Assembly (NCBI GenBank): GCA_003550305.1
Contig: QKYT01000898.1
Location: 25,626-35,952, forward strand
Reading direction: 5' to 3'
Length of the DNA stretch: 10,327 nt
Source of the DNA: Glomus cerebriforme
Taxonomy: Eukaryota > Glomeromycota > Glomeromycetes > Glomerales > Glomeraceae
This document shows, piece by piece, positions 1 to 7,006 of the stretch (position 1 is its first letter; each line of letters starts with the position of its first letter). Made by a program: the position numbers and the translations under genes. Under the pieces are notes generated by a model. That model did no database searches and was not told where the DNA came from. It worked only from the letters and a program-made list of their open reading frames with translations.

Positions 1-1298
1 ATAAAAATTGTACAAAAATCGGATGATCTTTTTTCATAGGGTTGAGATTCATCATTTTTGAAATTGATCTGGCACATTTAAAATTTTGCAAAATATTCCC
101 ATCATCACTATAAAGACATATTCTCCATCCAAAAGGACGTGATAAGTAAGGATCTAAAAACATTGTAATTAACAAATTATGATCCATCTTTTGGGGAAAA
201 TCTGCAATCACAAGACCAATAAACTTAAGTAAAAGAAGAAAGTTATTAAAAAAATATTTGTATATATGCAGTACATATATAATCTGAACAAAATCTTTAT
301 TACCTGTGCTCATTTAGGTTTTTTAGCTTCCAAATATGGTGAACTTTCCAATTTATTATCATATCTAATAATCTTTTTAATCTTTGCTTTGTCACTATCT
401 TTGGCTTCGATATTTAATTTAACATAATTTGTTAAATCTTCGATATCAATTTCATCTCCTTTTGATTTCCGATCAAAAGTTTTCAAATATTTAGCCTTCT
501 CAGGTGATAAATAAGAATCATTGCAATAGAACCTTCAGCATCTTCTTTACATTTATCTACAAAATCACAAGTTCTACATCTTGAATTATAATGCCAAGGT
601 CTTTCTGTTGTTATTATTCTTGGCAATTCTTCACAAAAGAATTTATTTATTTTTGGAAGTAAAAAATCAATATTAAAAGTTTGTAATGGTAAGCGTGTAA
701 GTAAATTCCATACGTGAAACAGAAAGTTCAGGAAAATCTCAAATTATAAAATCAAGAAGATATACATAAGAAACCAATTGAAACTAAATAATTAAAAAGA
801 AACATATTAAATTCATTCACGTAAAATATTTCAAATAAATGTCAATTCATTTGTAATACTCTATACCTGATGAGAAACTCGTGTACTTTTTGATGACTTT
901 GCATCATAGATCATCAATTTTTTCTTACAATCCACTTCTTTAACTTCAATAATATCTGGAATAAACCTTTCAAATTTAATATCTTTTATACCAGTATCAT
1001 CATAAAAATTTTCAGGTACATCAAATTTCATTTGATAGAAAGTTTGACCAATTTGAGAATTTTTTAATAAATCTTTATTATAATCGGATGATTTATTTTC
1101 ACAATCTACTAAATTATTTAATCCATTTTTAATTTCTAATTCAAATTTAATTCCGCGACATTTTGACACTTCGCTTAATGTTGAAACATCTGTTTTAAGT
1201 TCATACACTTTGATTTCATTCGATGGTTTTTGTCTTTTAGAAATAAGTTGTAATAATTTATCACAATCAAAATTAAAATATTTTGATAAATTGGTCAT
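1..1298 (-). pseudogene. RecB/Cas4-like PD-(D/E)XK nuclease gene, 5' part, decayed middle exon, runs off left edge
   Basis: Three exons are visible: 1298-867, 783-304 and 223-1, separated by GT-AG introns 866-784 (83 bases) and 303-224 (80 bases), both phase 0. Exon 1 carries an early cysteine (C12), then a PD...DxK core: P114-D115 and D132-A133-K134. Across the first splice the protein reads HQFQLVSYVYLLDF, which holds the QxxxY motif (Q146, Y150) of the RecB/Cas4 clade. Exon 2 encodes CRTCDFVDKC, a CxxC-x5-C cluster (codons 576-578, 567-569, 549-551); with C12 this matches the four-cysteine Fe-S nucleases. Exon 3 (about 74 codons, containing FLDPYLSRPFGWRICL) is open and may begin a second domain; bacterial TM0106-type relatives continue into RNase H-like and helicase domains, which is inference. 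Exon 2 is broken: TGA at 739-741 and 310-312, and frame changes near 712, 695 and 522. Strand, exons and nuclease motifs are well supported; loss of function is likely, but an assembly error is possible. Confidence 0.72.
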
Positions 1299-1328
1299 TT
1301 TTTTGAAAATAATGGATAATCTTATGAT

Positions 1329-1343
1329 TCTTTATATATATAA
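1329..1343 (-). promoter_or_regulatory. TATA-box-like element upstream of the nuclease gene
   Basis: Read on the minus strand this is a TATATATATAAAG tract about 33-45 bases before the ATG at 1298. The position is plausible for a core promoter. In DNA this AT-rich such tracts also occur by chance, so the call rests mainly on distance to the start codon. Confidence 0.3.
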
Positions 1344-1966
1344 AAAAAGAAATAAAATAAGCATTAAATTGAAATCTTAGAAAATTGCATGTGTGATAAT
1401 AAGCTTTGTAAAATAGGCAATATACAGTATAATACATTAGTTATAGTATGATAGTTTCCAGTAATGGAAATTAAATATACATTGTATATTTATAAAATAT
1501 AGAAAATCTTTTTTTTACTGACCTGGGACACTTTTTTATAGGGTTAAAAATGAATTGAAACGAAACTAAAGATAAAATAAAAACTTTTAATGTTGTAAAA
1601 CAATTATTACGCCACAATAGGTACGACTGTATGACATGAAGTCACAGGGTCCCAGATCGTCGTATTTTTGAATGGATAAATTATTCGTGATTGGAGTTTC
1701 AATATTAATTAAATAAGATCATAATTATAAATATATTATTCAATCGGAAGTTTTTGAAAGTTTATAATTTTCAAAACATAATTCCAAGATGGAAATCTTC
1801 TTAATACTATTCTTTTTTCATATCTTATAAATAAATAAGCTTAGAAATGGTAAACAGGCTACACAATACTATGTGGATTTTGTGAACAAAGTGATTTTTA
1901 TTTGTAAAATTAATTAAAAAAAACATATAATCATAATCCTATTAACACGAGTATAGAATTTTGTGA

Positions 1967-1972
1967 TTTATT
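1967..1972 (-). terminator. Candidate polyadenylation signal AATAAA of the BTB-BACK-TLDc gene
   Basis: The minus strand reads TTACAATAAATCAC about 47 bases after the TAA stop at 2021-2019. The hexamer and distance fit a eukaryotic poly(A) signal, but AT-rich DNA gives this hexamer often. Confidence 0.3.
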
Positions 1973-2018
1973 GTAAATTATCTATTGATAAATTTACAAA
2001 ATTAATAAAGTTAATGTT

Positions 2019-3535
2019 TTATTTTCTAAAAAGTTGAAATACTTCATAATCTTCTATTACAAATGTTTCGACATCCCTTATCTTTTTCTCATAATATACC
2101 TTTTTAGTGTAAGTATGGTCATAATCATTCAATTTATTTGATCCCCATATTATGAGATCATCACCAAAGAATGGACCATGATTAGAGACACGGTTATTTA
2201 TTGCATGATCTATATCTTCTACATTACTTAAAATTGCATCTTTAAATCTGTTCTTACTTTTAAAAGAAAATATAAAACTATATTTAGTTTGAAAATAAAA
2301 TCCAGAAGGTTTCCATATTAAAGGATTATATCCACCAAGGATTTCTTCCGTTCCTTTTACTTTAATGAATGTAACAGTATTAGGTTTATCATCACACAAT
2401 TCATGAAATTTTTCATGAGTAAATCCATCTCGGCTTCCTCTCAATAACAATTTCAATTTATATGGAAAATATAATTCTCTCAAATATGAAAAATTACTAT
2501 TAAAATCCATTTTATCAATCCACCTTGAAATAATTGAAATTATATTTATATTAACAATATTTGAATCAAAAATAATTTCAGGTATTTTTATATTTCTAGG
2601 AAGTGAAATATTTTTATCATTTGGTTCACTATCTTGATCCATATAAGAATTTAATAATTCTTCATAAAGTTGTTGATTTAAAAGTTTTTTATATGGACGA
2701 ATTTCAGATAAGAATTCTTTGGATGATAAACTAAAAAATCTAATTAAAGGTAAACAATTTTGTAAAGTATTTTCCATTGTTTTAAAATCATCATCCGACC
2801 AACTAACGGGATCTAAAGCGAGAGTTTGATTTTGTGCAATACCCCATTTTAATACATTTTTCCAAACTACAACTTCTTTCATTTGTAAATCATCCCTTTT
2901 AATAAGAGAAACCAAAGATTTTTCAGTAAGTGAGTTAAAATTAAATGATTCAAATATTTTATCTGGAGATTTAGCCATAAAATCTGTACAAAATTGTTGT
3001 AATTTTAATAAATTATTGGATTGAAAACTTGTTTGATGAATAAGTTCAAAATGTTGTTCCATCCACCTTGATTTGTTTTCAATAAAATATATTTGTAAAT
3101 AATCAACTAGCTCTTGAAGGTGAAGTTGATCAGCAGTAATCAAGACTTTAAATATATCTGAAGTATCTTGCTCATCCAATGAAAAAATTCCACCATAAAT
3201 ATACCTAGATAAAAAAAAAAAAAAAAATTTAAAACTTTATATTAAGATAAATATATTAAATTTATTACATATATTACTTACTTTAATAGGATTTGAAAGA
3301 TATCCGGTGATATATTTGACAGTTTAAGATGAGTTAAGACATTGTCATTATTTTTTTTATTAGAAGCTAAAGTTCTTCGTAGATAAGGAGAACGACAACA
3401 TAATATATTCATGTGCGCACGAAATATCTTTACATTAGGATCTTCACCAACTTCAATCGTAATATCATAATATTCATCCTCTTTCAATAATTCTATGAAA
3501 TTTTGACTTAAATTAGAAAGAAATTGGGATGACAT
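2019..3535 (-). CDS. BTB-BACK-TLDc domain protein (probable Cullin-3 substrate adaptor), two exons
   Basis: Exon 1 is 3535-3282 and exon 2 is 3204-2019. The GT-AG intron (3281-3205, 77 bases, donor GTAAGT, acceptor ATCTAG) splits Lys85 after its second base; joined, the frame is open for 479 residues. An in-frame TAA lies 12 bases before the ATG, fixing the start. Residues about 15-125 are a BTB/POZ fold (YYDITIEV at 22-29, FRAH at 38-41, CCRSPYLR at 46-53, YIYGG at 86-90, then a LITADQLHLQEL helix). About 135-250 is BACK-like, and about 305-479 is TLDc (LLLRGSRDG near 337-345, GGYNPLIW at 375-382, DLIIWG at 434-439). BTB-BACK proteins usually bind Cullin-3 and present substrates for ubiquitination; the role of TLDc here is unknown (in Oxr1 proteins it is linked to oxidative stress and V-ATPase). 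The family is massively expanded in Rhizophagus. No break or missing motif was seen. Confidence 0.93.
3205..3281 (-). other. Intron of the BTB-BACK-TLDc gene
   Basis: The donor is AA|GTAAGT and the acceptor ATCTAG|G. A run of about 17 T on the sense strand (3211-3227 on plus) forms the polypyrimidine tract just before the acceptor. Removing it restores the reading LLKYIYGGIF, the conserved end of a BTB domain, which is direct support for splicing. Confidence 0.9.
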
Positions 3536-3616
3536 TTCGAGGAGTTAAATGGAAGAGTTGAAATGAGTTAAAAAAAACTGTGGCGTATTTATTATTAGTG
3601 TACAAAATTTCACCGT

Positions 3617-3621
3617 ATTGG
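3617..3621 (-). promoter_or_regulatory. CCAAT box upstream of the BTB gene
   Basis: The minus strand reads GACCAATACGG about 82-86 bases before the ATG. CCAAT is the binding word of the Hap/NF-Y complex and is common at this distance in fungal promoters. A TATA-like AATAATAAAT lies between it and the ATG, near 3585-3595. Confidence 0.35.
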
Positions 3622-3663
3622 TCTGTGTAACAAATAGATCTCTATTGTTATTACTGTATATGT

Positions 3664-3677
3664 ATATCACGTGATAT
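3664..3677. promoter_or_regulatory. Perfect 14-base palindrome with TCACGTGA E-box
   Basis: ATATCACGTGATAT is its own reverse complement and contains the octamer TCACGTGA (3667-3674), the preferred site of bHLH factors such as yeast Cbf1 and Pho4. It lies about 130-140 bases upstream of the BTB ATG. Binding in this fungus is inference. Confidence 0.4.
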
Positions 3678-3830
3678 GCTTACGTTAAATTGTTATATGA
3701 TTCTATGTTTCAGCTAGTAAGAAATTTGTTTTAATGGTATAAATTTTTTTTTTTAACTTAAAATAACAGAAACTATTTCAAGCTCACTGGTGGCATATAT
3801 AATGATAATAGGTTTACAATATTCATTATT

Positions 3831-3856
3831 TTTCTCACACATTAGTAGGTGAGAAA
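3831..3856. repeat. Small inverted repeat TTTCTCAC / GTGAGAAA
   Basis: Two perfect 8-base arms (3831-3838 and 3849-3856) flank a 10-base loop. There is no adjacent T-run or open frame that would give it a clear job. Confidence 0.3.
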
Positions 3857-3998
3857 TTTATTTAGTATCTTCATTTTAGTACAATTTTCTACTTGGATTG
3901 CTTGAGAGCTTTACCACTGATTATAGTGTATTTGTTATTGTACATTTAGCTTACTTTTTTTTAGTATGGGATTGAGTATTATAAAAGGAAAATTTTGA

Positions 3999-4213
3999 GT
4001 TCTCACTTCCAAAAGAAACATACATGAAATTATTAATATAAGTAAATATGCTGGTGATACATTTAAAAAAGACAAATCCTATTTGTCAAAACATTTAATT
4101 TCGGCTAAGTTTCGTAATGCTAGTCATAAATCATGTGCGCTTTCGAAAAAGAAATCACATGACTCATATTCGCAAATATTTGTAAAATTTTACTTCCATA
4201 ATGCATTCAACAG
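3999..4213 (+). pseudogene. Exon-like open frame of unknown product
   Basis: The frame is open for 72 codons after a TGA at 3996-3998 and stops at TAA 4215-4217, with no ATG in frame. Residue use is mixed and protein-like (for example YAGDTFKKDKSYLSK and SYSQIFVKFYFHNAF) rather than low complexity. The end reads AACAG|GTAAATT, a good splice donor at 4214, so this may be an internal exon of a lost gene rather than a complete ORF. No family was recognised. Confidence 0.25.
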
Positions 4214-4380
4214 GTAAATTTATGATTTTAACAGTAATTCGTTCATTTAATTTATATCAAAACCATGTCTTTTAACAAATAATATAAACTAGGTAGGGAA
4301 CGTTTCCAGGAACCATTGATTGTTGAGTCCGGAGGGATTAATATTTGATCAACACTTGCTGCCACACATGAGAAGCAAAT

Positions 4381-4417
4381 ACCCTAACCCTCTAAATCCT
4401 AATCCTTTACCCTCCTA
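4381..4417. repeat. Degenerate telomere-like CCCTAA words inside repeat copy 1
   Basis: The stretch reads ACCCTAACCCTCTAAATCCT and continues with further CCTAA and CCCTCCTAA words. One exact CCCTAACCCT block is present; the rest is diverged. The matching part of copy 2 (about 8134-8158) is shorter and further decayed. It may be interstitial telomere-like DNA or just a C-rich part of the repeat. Confidence 0.3.
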
Positions 4418-4472
4418 ATATGATTTTAAGATATAACTCTAATCTAACCAGAATAAATTTAAATAATTAATG

Positions 4473-4512
4473 ATCATGTGTAGGCCTGCCTTTGGCAGGC
4501 CCTATACATGAT
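4473..4512. repeat. Long hairpin with GGCCTGCC TTT GGCAGGCC core
   Basis: The left arm 4473-4490 and right arm 4494-4512 pair over 18 positions around a TTT loop, with one mismatch (GTG against TAT) and one extra C in the right arm. It is the most GC-rich and most stable fold seen in copy 1. Copy 2 keeps only the right half (CTTTGGCAGGCCC). Confidence 0.75.
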
Positions 4513-4666
4513 ACTTTAAGTATTAGTGAAGTGAATAACGAATAATAGATATGTTAATTATTAATTTTATTATGTATATTTTTATAATAAAACAAATAAA
4601 ATAGTAAAAATTTATTATTAGTTTTAAAATCTTTTCCAAATAATGAATAAAACATATAAAGAAAAA

Positions 4667-4727
4667 AGAATTCTATTTTGGAAATATTACTGTAATAAAA
4701 GAAAAAAAAATAAATAAATAGAATTCT
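4667..4727. repeat. 12-base inverted repeat AGAATTCTATTT / AAATAGAATTCT
   Basis: Arms at 4667-4678 and 4716-4727 are perfect reverse complements separated by 37 bases, just after repeat copy 1 and before two small open frames. It could be a short stem or a relic of an element end. Confidence 0.4.
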
Positions 4728-4748
4728 CTTGAGATATGGATGGAAAAA

Positions 4749-4932
4749 ATGGGAATACATATATCGAAAGAAGAGGTAGCAATGCTACAAGGTTTCGGAA
4801 TGAGAAAGTATCGGAACAAGATTAATGATAGGGGCTAGGTCCATAGAAGATGATAGAGAAATAAGAGAATTTTTGGATATAAACGGATCAACAGCAGTGT
4901 TAATAAGAAATTGTTTCAAGAAAAAAACATAA
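4749..4932 (+). pseudogene. Two overlapping small open frames, possible frameshifted gene fragment
   Basis: An ATG at 4749 opens 29 codons (MGIHISKEEVAMLQGFG...) ending at TAG 4836-4838. In the next frame an ATG at 4825 opens 35 codons (MIGARSIEDDREIREFLDIN...) ending at TAA 4930-4932. Both have balanced, less AT-driven residue use than nearby random frames, and together they look like one short coding stretch with a frame change near 4825-4838. No family was recognised; a transposon remnant is one option. Confidence 0.25.
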
Positions 4933-5210
4933 AAATTTATTATAAGTAAAATTAAAAGTTATGACGATTCATGACTAATCTAAAGACAATAATTGTAAAT
5001 AATTGCAACAACAATCTAAAGTAAATTTTATTGTTTTCTGAAATGTGAATGGCGTTAATGTTTTATAATGTTATAAAGTGTATTACATAAATTTTTTAGT
5101 CATAAACACAATGTTTATTTCTATTATAGTTTGACTATTTACTATGATGGCATAATTCCATCCTGAGTGTCATTTTAAGATTAATCAATTAACAATTTAA
5201 TTATTATTAT
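4933..5210. other. AT-rich stretch with no recognised feature
   Basis: No open frame of note, hairpin or repeat was seen on either strand. Confidence 0.4.
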
Positions 5211-5470
5211 ATTTTTTTATAGAATTTACTACACAATTAGCCAAAAAAATTCTTCTTTAGAATTTTCAGATTTAAGAAAGGTTTGAGTCTTTTTCAGGAT
5301 GGATGAACAGATGAATCATTATGCAAACAATGATTATTCTTTAATTTATAATATATTTTTTTATAGTTTAACCACTATCTTCAAAATGGATTAGTGAGTG
5401 AATTTTTTCTTTGAATTATATGATATTTACTTTTTTTATTAAATAAATAATTTATTAAATTTTTTTATAG
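5211..5470 (+). pseudogene. Splice-site-like modules: three identical ATTTTTTTATAG motifs
   Basis: The 12-mer ATTTTTTTATAG occurs at 5211-5222, 5355-5366 and 5459-5470, always on the plus strand, and resembles a fungal 3' splice site. A GTGAGT donor at 5394-5399 would give an intron of 77 bases ending at 5470, the same size as the BTB-gene intron. A weaker GTTTGA at 5281 would give one of 86 bases. The implied exons (5223-5280 and 5367-5393) join in one open frame containing QKNSSLEFSDLRK and FNHYLQNGL, then meet a stop shortly after 5470. This suggests the tail of a small-exon gene, probably decayed; no family is recognised. Confidence 0.25.
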
Positions 5471-5884
5471 TTAATTAATTCATATTAAAAAATGTGAGCA
5501 TTCTTATGTGAAGTCTCACAACTCCCTAGTTATTATTATATCGCAAACTGATGCATTTCTTTAAAATTTTTTTCAATAAACATATTAATTTGACCATACT
5601 GCTAATTATTTTTTTCAATTTGATTTAAACTTATTTGCAAAATTTTGAACACAAAGTATGATATAACATTCATTTGATATATTAGAAGTATACATTATAT
5701 TCTTAATATTTTTAAACAATTTAATATTGGTTTTTATTTATTATTTATTTATTCATTTCTAGTAAATATAATAATTACATAAATTATAAAACTTCTACTA
5801 AATAATAAACTAAAAATTAACATAATAACTATTCTGTATGTCTTCAACTATTTGTATTTATTTCACATATCTATTTCTTATTAA
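5471..5884. other. Very AT-rich stretch with no recognised feature
   Basis: The region is dominated by T and A runs; no coding trace, hairpin or repeat unit could be supported. Confidence 0.4.
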
Positions 5885-6620
5885 TCAATCTGATTTTTTT
5901 TGTTATACCAATTTCTTTGTTGTCCCTTATTCCACCCATACACCCAGTTTTTCGTATGATATTATTTTATCTTACACCATATGATTTTGACTATTTGTTT
6001 ATCATCTATATTTGTTTACTTTGATTTATTATTATTTCTCCCTTTTGTTCATAATTCAAATTTTCCTGTATTCACTTTAGACTTTGATATAATCTCTAAA
6101 GTTGTAAAATTTCCTGTTCTGAATCTCCTTTATGTTTGTTTCATCAATTTATTATATGCCCTTTCATCAATTCCTTAAAGTTTCAGCTTTGTGACTATAC
6201 TCCCCCTGGAACCCAAATACTTTGATTTCCCTCTTCTTTCAATTCACATAGCATTCCATTAAATTTCTACAGTATTGGTTGTAAAGGAATGGTAAAATAG
6301 ACTTCATCCAATCTACATTTTACAGTAATTTCTTTGGTAATTTTGTTATTCACCATTATATTATTTGTTTTATTAATAAAAATGTTCATCATTATTTATG
6401 TTCTTTTCTCTTGTATCTTTTTCATACCTCTTTCTCTCTGTGTAAGAAAGATCACAAATAAAAGAGATCACCACCACTAACAGTTAATTTTGTTGACAAT
6501 AAAAAAATCTGCTCATATTCACCCTATTATACCATCTTTACACTTTCTCTTCTCCTGATTTAATTTTCTTTGTGGAAGTTGTAAAATATCATCTTTTTCT
6601 GCCTGAGTTATAAGGCTTTG
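5885..6620 (-). pseudogene. Purine-rich minus-strand coding trace with many stops (possible mobile-element ORF)
   Basis: The plus strand here is strongly T/C-rich, so the minus strand is purine-rich as in coding DNA of this window. One minus frame keeps protein-like residue use over about 700 bases despite many stops, for example ITKEITVKCRLDEVYFTIP, GMLCELKEEGNQSIWVPGGV and NYEQKGEIII. Many stops are TAG where CAG (Gln) would fit the surrounding Q/E/K-rich protein. A decayed transposon protein is plausible, but no diagnostic motif was found. The plus-strand frame at 5981-6178 is the hydrophobic shadow of this trace. Confidence 0.3.
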
Positions 6621-6795
6621 TTTATGTCCATAAAATGAATCCAATTTTCTCCTTTAAAATCATTAAATCTTCATTTTCTCCAAATCTGGATTGGTATTTG
6701 TATTACATGAGCTCATAAATAAAGTAGTTAATAAGTGTATAAGNAAATGGAAAGGGAATTCTAGTCTAAACCAAACCAGCCAGATCTGACCAGTC
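6621..6795. other. Short stretch with an ambiguous base
   Basis: Position 6744 is N, the only unresolved base in the window. Weak minus-strand coding-like pieces (NWIHFMDINKA) continue from the trace to the right of 6620, but nothing firmer can be said. Confidence 0.3.
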
Positions 6796-7006
6796 TTTCC
6801 TTGCCTGATACGAAGAAGACCTCTATATGCAGTATAAGGAAGAGAAGGGGAAGTTTAAAGGAATTTAAAAAAAAATACCAAACCCACCAGATAGAAGATA
6901 GAAGATAGCTCAACTAACTGACTGGTATTACTGGTTTCCTTGCCTGATAGAGGAAGACCTCATATACAGTATAAGGAAGATAATAAGAAGTTTATTAAAG
7001 GGAATT
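6796..7006. repeat. Diverged direct duplication with a GATAGAA microsatellite between copies
   Basis: Unit A (6796-6865) and unit B (6935-7006) both run TTTCCTTGCCTGATA, GAAGACCTC, ATAT-CAGTATAAGGAAGA, AAGTTTA and AAAG-GAATT in the same order and orientation, 139 bases apart, with scattered substitutions and small indels. Between them, 6889-6908 is about 2.9 copies of AGATAGA. The unit is less AT-rich than its surroundings and may be a fragment of a dispersed element. Confidence 0.7.

Larger units (their letters stand above)
1299..2018. other. Intergenic region between the nuclease 5' end and the BTB-gene 3' end
   Basis: No coding trace was recognised on either strand. The stretch holds the nuclease promoter at its left end and the 3' flank of the BTB gene at its right end. 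A less AT-rich patch at about 1610-1665 contains short inverted words (TGAC...GTCA) around the GGGTCCC sequence but forms no strong hairpin. Confidence 0.5.
4300..4618. repeat. Dispersed repeat, copy 1 (long form, with hairpin)
   Basis: This segment and 8056-8308 share the same order of blocks: ACGTTTCCAGGAAC at the left, then TTGTTGAGTCC, TTAATATTTGATCAACACTT, GCTGCCACACATGAGAAGC, CCTAATATGATTTTAAGAT, the CTTTGGCAGGCCC core, ACTTTAAGTATTA, and a shared tail ending AATAGTAAAAATTTATTAT. Both copies lie in the same orientation. Copy 1 has extra sequence, including the left arm of a hairpin and degenerate CCCTAA words. No terminal inverted repeat or clear target-site duplication was seen, so SINE-like or non-autonomous element status is open. 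Confidence 0.8.

Noticed and set aside
861..1298. Complete 145-residue protein ending at TAG 863-861
   Set aside because: The frame runs through a GTATAG splice donor at 866; the conserved nuclease motif continues across the intron, so the stop is intronic.
1610..1665. Hairpin or operator around GGGTCCC
   Set aside because: The arms pair over only four to five bases with mismatches, so no structure can be supported.
2019..3179. Separate gene starting at 3179
   Set aside because: The codon there is TTG (Leu94), not ATG, and the BTB domain continues across the intron; it is exon 2 of the same gene.
4330..4345. Pol III B box for a tRNA or tRNA-derived SINE in repeat copy 1
   Set aside because: GTTGAGTCC matches the B-box consensus only partly, no A box was found at the right distance, and no cloverleaf can be drawn; kept only as a remark.
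4554..4760. Minus-strand open frame of 68 codons rich in F, Y, I, L, K
   Set aside because: It lies across the A/T tail of repeat copy 1, has low-complexity residues dictated by base composition and no supporting signal; treated as a chance frame.
5981..6178. Plus-strand hydrophobic frame of 65 codons, possible membrane peptide
   Set aside because: The T/C-rich strand forces F, L, I and V codons; the opposite strand carries the better coding trace, so this is a shadow.
6889..6908. CRISPR-like or satellite array
   Set aside because: Only about three units of seven bases are present, with no spacers; it is a short microsatellite.
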